Shown here in pieces: positions 12,376-22,395 of a stretch of DNA of 64,000 nt (the first letter of the stretch is position 1; each line of letters opens with the position of its first letter). This DNA comes from Terfezia claveryi (taxonomy: Eukaryota; Ascomycota; Pezizomycetes; Pezizales; Pezizaceae): the NCBI GenBank assembly GCA_015179025.1, contig WHUX01000049.1, positions 248,001 through 312,000 of the forward strand, given 5' to 3'. The notes beneath the pieces were generated by a model, which searched no databases, was not told the origin of the DNA, and saw only the letters and a program-made list of their open reading frames with translations. Both the position numbers and the translations under genes were made by a program.

Positions 12376-12699
12376 AGGCAGGTAAAGAACAACTGTTAAG
12401 TGCTTGCTTTCGGATGCAATGGGACGTAAGTGTGCCAGTTATCTCTGGTTTCGTAACCTAGTTTTTCCTTTTGTTTCACAGCCCATATGCATGATACCGC
12501 AGCGTTTCCTTGCTTCGCGCAATCGAGCTGAGGCACCCTGAAACGAAACCTGAATACACTTTTTATTTCACAATTGAATATGGACACGCCAACGAAGTGC
12601 ATGACATATTACTCAGCTAAGGTTTTATTACTGAACTTCTCTATGAAGTATGTGAAGTGTATGAACTATATCTAGGTTTCTAGGCTTATCTTCCTATCC

Positions 12700-14577
12700 T
12701 TATGACTTGATGAATTCCCCACCATGGTTCTTGAACCAATCTAAGTACTGGAACATCGATGCCTTCGGCGTTCTCTCAAGTGAAGTATAGTTGAGGTACT
12801 GTAGTCCAAAGCGGACCTTCGCACCCGAAGACCACTCAAAATTATCATCTATGAAGTAAGATCAGTAATTAGCTATACATTCCCACTTCTTTCCACCTCC
12901 AGGAGGGGGGGTTAGGAGAATAGGGGGTTAAATTCACAAATCGACCAAGTAAACGCCCCCGTAACATTAACTCCATCCTCATGTATCGCCAACAAAATAT
13001 TATCCAAGAACCCTTGCAGATAATCCGTCCTCCTCAAATCCCAAATCGCATCTTGCAGATTCGTATATTCGCTCTCAAACGGTTCCGCAAACCCAAACTC
13101 CGAGACCATGATCTCCTTGACAGTCGGGAACAATTCCTTTGTAATATGATTTAGAAGTTTGCGAATTCCGACTGGCGTTGATTTCAACCATGAGACGCCG
13201 TTATCTGCTGCTGGGCCGACGCCGAATCCGTCTAGGGCGTTATTGGAGGTGGGGGCGCACTCGGGCCAGGCGGGGTCTGTTCGATTTGTAATACAGGAGG
13301 AGAAGAGGGAGGGGGAGAGAGACTTAGCGTAGAACGCTGTATATCCATCTATGGCGTAGAAGTCGCAAGAGCCTTTAATCAATTTCTTCTCCTGCTCTGT
13401 AAATTTCGGCAATAGATCACCCAGAGACTCCTTAAGCGTATCTGGGTAATCCCCATTTGTCCATGGCCCACCAAACCACCCCAGGACAAAATCATATGAA
13501 CGCTGCACTGCAACTGCGTCCTCGGTAGAGTTCGTGACAGGCTCGAAGTAGTTTCCCGAATTCTTAAACGAGATTTTCCCCTTTCCTTTGAACTCCTGGT
13601 GGTACCATTTTGCGACTTTTGCGTGCGCGAGGAGGGTATAATGCCCACAGAGGAAGCGGTTCGACATACCTTTTTCAAAGCCGTGGGAGGGGTAGTAATC
13701 CCCTACGGGGTAATTTGCGTATTGCCAGTTACAGTATTGAGGTTCGTTGATAGTGAACCAAACCGGGACGTACTTATCATACCTAGTAATCACCCACTTT
13801 GCATAATTGAAGTAGTCGTCAACAATCTTTGGGCTTGACCATGCACCGTATTCGTTGAAGAGAGCCAATGGAGTATCCCAATGGAACAAGGAGATTGCAG
13901 GTTTGATCCCATTCTTGGTCATGGTCATGATGTACTCATCGTAATGCTTCACGGCCTCCTCATTAACTGGGCCCTTCCCGAAGGGAAATAATCTAGGCCA
14001 ACTGATAGAAGGAGAGTACCATGGTGTACCAAGAGCTTTGAGACGAGCGAAATCTTGCTTGTAGAGATAGTAGTGCTGCCCCAGGACGTCTCCCGTGGTG
14101 TCGTCGGCTACCCAGCCAGGGACGCGGTGGGCGAGAAGATCCCAGATGGAGGGGCCCCGGCCGCCATCTTTGGCGGCACCATCGATTTGGTAGGCAGAGG
14201 CGCAGAGGCCCCAGGCGAAATCCTTGGGAAGCATGAGGGAGGTGATATTCAAGCCGTAGACGCTGGAGATCAAGGGGTGCAAAAATCCGGGATGTGCGTA
14301 TTCTGGCTCCGCGGTTGCCTCTACGAGCTTGGTGACTGTAGGGTGCGTAGAGATTGGTCCGACCTAAAGTCATGATGAGAATTAATGAATATGAAAGATA
14401 GTGGAGTATATGATATACCTGTGCCCACAACAACCCAAGCTGCTCATTGGAGAAGTCCTTGTTAGGAAGAGGAGTCAATCCTGCTGAGGCATTGAAGGTC
14501 TTAGTAGGAGTGCTTGCGGCACTGGCAAGGGCGACCCAGATGGGCAGGACGGCGGCGAAGGGCGACTTCATGATCAT
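12700..14577 (-). CDS. Secreted GH1 family beta-glucosidase
   Basis: Predicted glycoside hydrolase family 1 enzyme acting on beta-glucosides. Three exons: 14577-14419, 14363-12938 and 12848-12700. The first exon encodes a signal peptide (hydrophobic [16 protein letters not shown]), so it should be secreted. GH1 landmarks are present: [25 protein letters not shown], the acid/base Glu in FTINEPQY, and the C-terminal [11 protein letters not shown] rejoined across intron 2. The strand carrying the nucleophile reads [10 protein letters not shown] rather than the common TENG form, with the Glu retained. Several Asn-X-Ser/Thr sites fit a secreted glycoprotein. A second ATG at 14571 could be used. 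It is divergent from the downstream NDK gene, and substrate preference cannot be told from sequence. Confidence 0.9.
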
Positions 14578-15761
14578 TCTGGAGGCTTCTTCTCAGGTCA
14601 GTGAAGACTGGAATTGCTGCTGGTCAGATAAGTGAGAATCATGTCCGTAGCTAGGAACGTGCCTTTATATATCTTAATTCCGCATCAAGGAGTTGTAATA
14701 TAGAGGCTAAATAGCAATAACATTTCTCAGTTATATTGAAAACACATGCTAAGTCTCCAAATCCATGTGCGTGATGCACTTACCCAGGCGATGCAGGTCG
14801 TCATATCAGATAGTTCAAGGCTAATGGTAACTTCGTACCCAGGGCACAGATGCTCTGCTGGGGTATCAACGGGTATAACGGCAACTTATGACAGTAAACA
14901 AAGCCAAAGAACGTTTGGGTATGCAGAAGTACAAGGAGTGAGATGCAATTCTGAACCTCGCTTGTACCGGGAGAATCAGAGCAGAACATCTGGGGAAGCC
15001 ATATATTGCAGGTATCTGGGGTGAGATTCCCCGTACTACACTTTCCTTGACAGAGTAACCCCTCCGCGTTGACAAGCTTGATTATTCGAGAAGCTGTAGG
15101 ATTAGTTAGGATAAAAGCCCTGGATGAATGCAGTATATATGTCTACTTAGTGAGCTGTGAACCAGCCGACCACCCGTGTAGGAGCTCGGTAATAGTATAT
15201 TTCCGGTAGATGGTCAGATGGCCAGATTCTGAGATGAACCCAATATAAAAATCCCCAGTACCTGCAATTGGGGGCGAGGCTATAACCACGGTTGTGCAAT
15301 TATTTGCTCGAGAGTCTTCAATTCATCCTGCGAGTGACTTAGCCTATGGGATAGCCAAATACGTTCTGTAACGATGTGCGTTCAAGCGTAAAGCAGACTG
15401 TACCAAACCCAAGGCAATTTCCACTGCACCTGGCTCTGTGTCATGATCCGTCTGATAGGAGCTGTTGAGTAGGCTGGGTTTATCAAGCATGAGTGGGCCT
15501 CTGACTGCCGTAGGTCATGATCTCGGCAACAGGTTGTGGCTTGGCGATGCCAGCTTGGGCATCTTACCCGAGTCTGGTTGGGTCTGCCGACTTGGACCAA
15601 TGGGGAAAGAGGGGCAAGTAAGACTTGGCTTCGGAACCCCTCTATATTTGGTGCCCCTCTGCAAGGTCCCTTTTCTCTTCTTCGGATTTTTATCTCATTA
15701 AGCAATTCAACCCTCCTCCTTACCCACAAAAATACTAAAAATCCCTTCATTCCCCAAAAAA
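14578..15761. other. Divergent promoter region GH1 / NDK
   Basis: About 1.2 kb between two gene starts on opposite strands. Nothing beyond promoter and 5' UTR sequence is supported. The stretch just before NDK is pyrimidine-rich and then A-rich up to the ATG, as in highly expressed fungal genes. Confidence 0.55.
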
Positions 15762-16552
15762 ATGACTACCGAGCAGACCTTTATTGCTATCAAGGTGAAC
15801 AATTCGAATTCTGTAAGATAGAACAGGTTTATGCTAATTATGTATTAAACTCAGCCCGACGGTGTTCAAGTATGCTCTCTGGTCAATTGCTAAGTGGAAT
15901 TGAGATTAACCATGATGTAGCGTGGGTTGGTTGGCCCGATTATCTCTCGTTTCGAACAACGCGGGTATGCCAATTCCTCTTAAACCGCTTTCGAAGCTCG
16001 TCCTGATTTCTGTTGTACAGATATAAGCTTGCTGCCATCAAGCTCACCACCCCAGGCCGTGATCACCTCGAGAAACACTGTATATACCTCTAATCCACTT
16101 TTACTATAGATGTAATGCCATCTAACTTGAGAAGATGAGGACCTCTCTGGCAAGCCCTTCTTCAAGGGTTTGATTGAGTACATGCTAGCTGGCCCAATCT
16201 GCGCTATGGTCTGGGAGGGTAGGGAAGTCGTCAAGACTGGACGTGGTAAGCTAATCACTCTTATACGGAGGCATCTTCACAGATCACTAATTGCATCTTT
16301 AGTTCTCCTCGGTGCCACAAACCCCTTGGCTTCTGCCCCAGGTACCATTCGTGGTGACTACGCCATCGTAAGTTCCCTTCACAAACCGCCCTCAATCTCA
16401 ATGGTTTCTCACACAATCTACAGGACATGGGCCGCAACGTCTGCCACGGCTCTGACTCCGTTGAGTCTGCTCAGAAGGAGATTGCCCTCTGGTTCAAGCC
16501 AGAGGAGGTCATCCAGTATCAGCAGGCTCAGCACAGCTGGGTCTACGAGTAA
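15762..16552 (+). CDS. Nucleoside diphosphate kinase
   Basis: Transfers the gamma phosphate from ATP to nucleoside diphosphates through a phosphohistidine, balancing NTP pools. The gene is intron-rich. Short exons give [11 protein letters not shown], then [32 protein letters not shown].., [46 protein letters not shown] and the final [17 protein letters not shown]. The catalytic His is in NVCHGSDS. About 150 residues is the standard length. The intron after LEKHY needs the acceptor ending gagaag, because upstream frames contain stops. The stop is TAA 16550-16552. The 3' end is duplicated just downstream (separate entry). Confidence 0.93.
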
Positions 16553-16598
16553 ACCTCTCTCATACATCTGGGTCTACGAGTAAACTTGTCTCATATAT
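16537..16598 (+). repeat. 31-bp tandem duplication across the NDK stop codon
   Basis: Copy 1 (16537-16567) and copy 2 (16568-16598) both begin CTGGGTCTACGAGTAAAC and differ at a few bases. Copy 1 carries the last codons and stop of NDK. Copy 2 is a relic in the 3' UTR. Confidence 0.85.
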
Positions 16599-16971
16599 CA
16601 TACCCATATCTTATATCGTCGATATCCCTTCTCTTTAGCCCTTGACTCATTTTCTTGGTGATGGAAGTTTAGCATGGTTGTGGGTACTGCATAGGATACA
16701 AATAAAAAATTTGAGGCAGGACTCAGCCGTTCCATACGTGATTCATAATATACGAATCCCGAAAATAGGTCTATGCCATTGTAGGAGACCTATATGAAAC
16801 TCTTTATTTGAACTTTGTTGTGCTTTTGAAGGGCACAAGGCTGCTCAGCGGTCTATCAGGAAGCCTGCGAGCGAAACGCAACAGTAAACATAATATTCCG
16901 GGATTGTCACCACCCGCTCCAGCACCAACTCCCCAGCTGTAGATCTCCGCGCCACTGCAGGCAACGGTAAC
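16553..16971. other. Intergenic NDK 3' region / QTRT2 promoter
   Basis: Tandem genes on the same strand. It contains the duplicated NDK tail and the QTRT2 upstream region. No further gene seen. Confidence 0.6.
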
Positions 16972-18567
16972 ATGTTCTCCTTCAAAACACTTCCCTCACC
17001 AAGCATCGCCGGCACCAGTGCACGTCTAGGCCGCCTCATTGTCAGTAAAAGCCATGTGCTCGATACTCCCACATTCATATCCCAGGGATCAAGGGGTGTC
17101 GTCCCCCATCTGTCGCATGATACTCTACAAAATCATACAGACATAAAGGGCGTTTACACTGCATTAGAAGATTGTTCGTCAAGACCTCTGGGCCCACTAT
17201 CAAATGTCTAATTATAATCGTAACAGTTGTGGAAAAGAACCCAGGAAAGCAACCAATATATACCACCCCCACTACCCTCCGCCAGTTCATCTCTCTCCCC
17301 TCAACCCAGTTCAGCATTCTTGCTCCCCGGCGCGCTCCCCCCATCAGCTGTCCTGCCGCGAATACAGATGACTCCATCTCCATCCTTACCAGCGTCGGGT
17401 ACAGATTTCTTACTTGGCAAGACTACAGTAAGGCAGTTAAGAAGTTGAGGCCGGATGTAGTCGTCAGCATGCCCGATATCCCAGACCAGAAACCTGGAAA
17501 GAACCGAGGGCCAAAAATGGTTATGCGGACAGAATTATGGCTTCGGGAGCTGCTTGGGCACAATAGGGAGTGGGCGGAGGAAGAATGCATTGCTTCAGAA
17601 GTAGGACAGAAGGGAAGAACACCGATCTTCGCCCCACTCTTAACATTGGAGATAGAAGAGCAAAGACTATATTTAGAGTTCTTAGGGGAAAGGAAGGAGG
17701 AGATCAGTGGATTGGCGATTTATGATTATCGGCAGCTTTTAGAGGCATTATATTCTGATAATCCGTTGCTTGAGGAAATGGGGCTAGCAGACCTACCAAG
17801 GTTGAGTCTAGATAATCCAAGGACACCACTGGGAGTGCTGGATCAAATTGAGGCGGGCGTTGATGTGCTCAGTGCGAATTTTGTGCAGGAGGCTACGGAC
17901 GCAGGGATTGCGTTGGATTTTTACTTCCCTACGGTGGATACGGGCCTACAGAGGGCTGAGTCGGGCAATCGTGAGAAGAAGGTACTGGGACTGGATATGT
18001 GGGGTTTTGAGTATGCGGCGGATTTGAGGCTGTTGAGTTTTGGGCTTGGTGGGGGAGAGGAGGGGCAGGGTGGGAGGACATGCGATTGCTATGCGTGTAG
18101 GAGGCATCACAGAGCGTATGTGCAACATTTGTTGCAGGCAAAGGAGATGACCGCTTGGGTGCTGCTGCAGATGTAGGCTTCCACTCCCCACAACATGAAG
18201 GGCTGGGTTTTGCTAATCCACCATACGGCGCAGCCACAACTACCACATCTTCCAAAAATTCTTTGTCGCCGTACGGGCCTCTATTGCAGCAGGCACATAT
18301 GATCAAGACAAGGAGGTCTTCAGGAATACCTACGTAGAGGAGCTACCAGAGAAAACAGGCCAAGGGCCAAGAGTACGTGGGTATCAATTTAAGACGGAGG
18401 GAGGTGCGAAGAAGAAGAATCCACCGGCCTTCAAATCGAAGGGATTAGGTGAAGGGCATGATGATGGACAGAGTGAGGCAGGAGGGGTAAGCATTGGAGG
18501 GGATGAGAAGGAGAAGCTTGAGGAGGCGGGGGAAGTGGGTGAGGGGAAGGGGTGGATTTGGAGATAG
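16972..18567 (+). CDS. QTRT2: Queuine tRNA-ribosyltransferase accessory subunit 2
   Basis: Non-catalytic partner of the eukaryotic tRNA-guanine transglycosylase. Together with QTRT1 it exchanges guanine-34 for salvaged queuine in GUN-anticodon tRNAs. Exon 1 (16972 to about 17168) has RLGRLIVSKSHVLDTPTFIS and the conserved SRGVVPHLSHDTL. An intron with donor gttcgt and acceptor gtaacag joins ALEDF to VEKNPGKQPIY. The long second exon carries the TIM-barrel region (YRFLTWQDYSKAV, DVVVSMPDIPD) and the zinc site CDCYAC followed by HHRAYVQHLL. A third exon, joined by an intron starting gtaggc and ending gcgcag, begins IHNYHIFQKFF and ends in a charged Gly/Lys/Glu-rich tail. Stop TAG 18565-18567. 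Zn ligands C-x-C-x2-C and a His are intact. The call is secure by motif and length; subunit 2 rather than 1 is inferred from the divergent barrel residues. Confidence 0.88.
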
Positions 18568-18890
18568 ATACGGAGGAGTTGGTGGAGAGGGGGATGGGCA
18601 GGATCAGCGTGATTGATGATAGTCTGACTGGTTGATAATGAGTCTTTTAGTGTTCACTCTTTGGTGATATTTGGGTTATGGTGGTAGCCAAATTAGATTT
18701 CTTAATCCGATTTCAAAGTTCAATTTACATAAATTGTTGACTTCCTAAAATCTATCCCCCACAGCCCCACGTGCATCATTACCCAATCGCCAAAACACAT
18801 TTACCGCACACCTGTCTGAACTGCAGTCCAGTTCTCAAGAAAAAGAAATACTCCATCCATGATAAGTCCCTCCCCAAACCCACCTCCGCC
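18568..18890. other. Intergenic QTRT2 / PPX1
   Basis: Promoter and 5' UTR of the next gene. An upstream ATG at 18771 is in the same frame but has poor context. No other feature. Confidence 0.55.
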
Positions 18891-20331
18891 ATGGCCGACC
18901 CCGACAGCCTTGATCCCCTAGAAAACAGCTCGCAAAAGTCTAACTCAGCCTCCACGATGCACATGTCACCCCTCCGGCGCATCCCACTCTCTCAATTCTT
19001 GGTGCATTCAAGGCAGCTGCTCAAGTCTTCAATTGAGGCGAATAAACCGCTGAGCTTGGTTACAGGGAATGAATCTGCTGGTATATTCTCCCAAAAGTCA
19101 TGTGGGTTGAATGAATGAATTGATCACTAATTGGACCCGGGAGCGAACCGCAGACCTCGACTCCTTCGCCTCCTCCCTCCTCTACGCCTACCTTTCTTCC
19201 CCCGGCCCAACTCAATCCCAACAGTCAACTATCCTCCCCATTCTTCCCATCCCCCGCGCCGACCTCAATCTCCGCCCAGAATTCATATACCTCCTCAGCG
19301 AACTCAGGATTCCGAAACAGGACTTAATCTTCATCGACGACATCCCCACTCCCATCCTCACCGGCGCAGGTGGTTCGACAAGTGCAAAGAATGAAGTGGT
19401 ATTAGTCGACCACAATACCCTTCAAGAGAAGATCTTTGCCCCAACTAGGACGGTAGTCAAGGGGGTGATTGACCATCATAAAGATGAGGGGAAGTATCTA
19501 GATGCTGACCCTCGGATTATCGAGGTGAGCGGGAGCTGTGTAAGTCTCGTCACCAACTGGGGCAAAAGCAGATGGGGGGATTGGGGGAGAGGCCCGGGGG
19601 TGAAAGAAGCAGCGAAGTTAGCACTAGCAGCTATATTAATCGATACGAGCAACATGAAGATGCGAGTAACCCCACACGATCGCAGCGCCGTAGATTTTCT
19701 AGAAAGCAAACTTGGCGGTGGTGGAGTGGGAATTATTGGCGATGGCGAAGGAGATGCTTCAGTGAAAGAACCTTGGAACTCGACTAATTTCTTCCTAAAG
19801 TTGTCTGAAGCAAAATCCTCCCTGGACTCATTAAGTACATATGATATCCTGCGAAAAGACTTCAAATCATTTACTACAACCTCCCCCCCTAATACCAATC
19901 AAAATTCCCCAGGCCGGGTTTCGCCAACTCTCATCCTGGGGATCTCCTCCGTCGTTAAGCCCCTCTCATACTTAACCTCCCCTTCTCGCGGCGGACCCGA
20001 GGCTTTCCTCTCTGCTCTATACAAATTCGCACAAGAGCGGAATCTTGACGTAGCAGCGGTCATGCCTTCATTCACCGATAAAGCCACAGGAGAGTTTTCG
20101 AGGGAGTTATTAGTCTGGGAGATAAGCGAGGAGGCACACCGGGCAGAGTATATGAAGCAGTTCATGAAGTGGGCAGATAGTAAGGAAGGGGCAATGGGGC
20201 TACAGCCATTGGGGAAGGAAGAGGGATTGAGAATGCTTGAGGATGGAGAGGGTAGGAGGATGGTATGGAGGCAGGAGAATACAGCTATGAGTAGGAAGCA
20301 GGTGGCGCCGGGGATGAGGGGGTGTTTGTAA
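18891..20331 (+). CDS. Exopolyphosphatase, DHH superfamily (PPX1-like)
   Basis: Expected to release phosphate from the ends of inorganic polyphosphate chains, in cytosol or mitochondrial matrix as in yeast Ppx1. The DHH-family metal motifs are in order: GNESADLDS (formed across the single intron, about 19081-19156), VLVDHNTLQ, the signature GVIDHHKDEG and AILIDTSNMK. A DHHA2-type C-terminal domain follows (LRKDFKSF onward, with LGISSV and LLVWEISEE). Start ATG 18891 was chosen for its strong context (gccATGg), though in-frame ATG 18771 would add 40 residues. About 455 residues, slightly longer than yeast Ppx1. A prune-like phosphodiesterase is the main alternative. Confidence 0.87.
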
Positions 20332-20751
20332 GGAGGGAAAGGGATATGGGGCGTGGGGGTTGCTAGCATGCTCGGCCTGGGGTTTTGAATCATGTCTTTT
20401 GATATCCCGTTAAAAATAAAGCTTTCTAGTATTTTTCTTTGATAAAGCACAAAAAAAAATTTTAAAAATAAAAAATAAAAAATAAAAAATAACGATCAAT
20501 TACGCCCTATTATATTACATCTAGAAAAAAAGCACACAAAAAAAACACCAGTATATACAGATAACCGAAAAGCTTCCCAGATCTATCTAGCAATGTATGA
20601 ATGGAAAAAATCGTCATGGAGATGAGACGTATAGACCTCCATTTCCAACACAGGGCCAATGCAATCACTAACCAACCAGCACATCACTCTCGTTATATAT
20701 ATATTTTTCAACCTCTCTCCATCCCCCCTCCCCCCTCCCCTTTCCTCCTAA
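20332..20751. other. Convergent intergenic PPX1 / TIM22
   Basis: 3' UTRs of two convergent genes. Contains A-rich runs (AAAAAT repeats near 20450-20492) and a pyrimidine stretch, likely polyadenylation context. No gene. Confidence 0.6.
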
Positions 20752-21434
20752 CTAATCCATATGATTCATATAATAATCAATCGCTGCACTAAACGCCGCA
20801 AACCCCAGACACCCCACCGCGGCCGCCTTCGGGCCCGCACTCTTGGCCAAAATGCCACCCGTGATACACCCGGAGCTCACTCCATTATAAATATCATGCT
20901 TCGCCCTCAACGATTCAATACAGCACTCCGTACCCGCGAATATCGTCCCCACCACAGCAAAGTTCTTGGCCGTGCTATATGACCGCGTACCCATATCCTT
21001 CAGCCCGATACGCAGCTGCTGGCGGAGCGGGAGGGTGGTTATGGGGGTTTGTGGCTGGCCGGGGAGCGTGGCGGTGTGTAAGGGGGTGTCGTACGACATG
21101 GACGCCATGAATAGGCCGAAGAGGCCGCCAAGTGCGAAGCCGGCACCGCCAGCGAAGGCGGTCCGTACGGGGCAAGATTCCGTAGCGCGTTCCATCTGTG
21201 AAGAAGGGGTTAGTTGGAACTAGAGTAGTGGGAGTGGGAGGTAGGAGGAGGGAGGAGGGGAGGACAAACGAATTTGGTCATTTGCATAACTTGGATTTGT
21301 TCGGGGGTCAGGCCGTCGGCGGGGTTAGGTTGTGCGTGTGCGCCTCCAATTCCTCCTGCTCCTCCGAAGCCGCTGCTGGGCATGCCGGGGAATAGACCTC
21401 CCCCCACCCCTCCTCCGCCGCCGCCGAAGTTCAT
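20752..21434 (-). CDS. TIM22: Mitochondrial inner membrane translocase Tim22
   Basis: Channel subunit of the TIM22 carrier translocase, which inserts metabolite carriers into the inner mitochondrial membrane. Exon 1 (from ATG 21434) is Gly-rich and ends [11 protein letters not shown]. An intron (donor gtttgt, acceptor cacag) joins it to [14 protein letters not shown]. The Tim17/22/23 family core follows: [18 protein letters not shown] (helix 1 with glycine zipper), the two intermembrane-space cysteines (ESCPV and TECCIES), then [17 protein letters not shown] and the last helix. About 185 residues, the usual length. The 3' end faces the convergent PPX1 gene. Confidence 0.93.
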
Positions 21435-22395
21435 CTCTGATATGTGTGTGTGTGTATGCGTGTATAAGTATCTTGTTGAAGGCTCGTAACGAAATGGCGA
21501 TACCGATAGGTCGTTGATGTGGTGTATCTCCTAAATCTTCCTAAGGGCAAATTGTGGGGCGGCAATGTGGTGCGGATACCCCCGTAATGTTAAATCCGGG
21601 GAAGCTTTAGTTGTAGCGAAACCAATTCTAAAAAAAAATATCTTGCAAGGGCGCTCAGGGTAACTGTATTGTAGCTCTTGGCAGAAGCTTGGAATATCAG
21701 AATTGAAAAGGGAATTAATTATATTAATATGTCCTACTGTGGATAGGTCCAGGGGATGGTCTTTTTTTTCCTTTATCTTTTCCTTTCTAGATGTAATACG
21801 GTACTACTGGGTGCAATTGGTTTGATTCGAAGCTCAAATTATCACATGGGCCCCTAAAATTCACGTACTGGAGCAATTGCAACCTAATACACCAAAAGTG
21901 ATGTTATCATCATGTCTAATGTCCATGCTACATTACAAACAGCAGCAACAGCAGGAGGGGATATGTAGGCAGGCGTCATGGGGTCATTGATAATCAAGAA
22001 GTCGTCTTGGGGTAAAGTGAATACAACTAAGAATAATTAGGGCAGAAATCAAAATAAAAAGTGTAAGTGATGAATCGAATCAAACCACAACAGTCTCATC
22101 TTAAACAATCAAAGTCAGACTCAAGGTAAACAAAACACGAACCGGACAACAAGTGCAAATGCCCCACCCACATAACTGAACCCACCACCCAACAACAATC
22201 TAGACTACATACTATCCCAAATCCTCTTTACTTCTGCAGCTTCCCCGGTATATCGCGCCCCTCCGCCCAGGTCACCCACTGTGGTGTGCGAACAGGTCTC
22301 CCAGCAGGGTGAACCCACCCGGCAAAGCCGTTCCATGCCCTCAAATCGGCAGGCGGTGGCCCTTTCACCCTCTGCCCCGACTTCACCGCGTATAT
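21435..22395. other. Intergenic TIM22 promoter / VPS1 3' flank
   Basis: About 960 bp. The first part is the TIM22 upstream region, the rest is downstream of VPS1. An open frame at 22205-22456 (-) overlaps the VPS1 end in another frame and has no domain. No RNA gene seen. Confidence 0.55.

Noticed and set aside
7090..14577. Secondary metabolite cluster (sulfite oxidase, epoxide hydrolase, GH1)
   Set aside because: No synthase, P450, transporter or regulator nearby. Each gene is a stand-alone enzyme.
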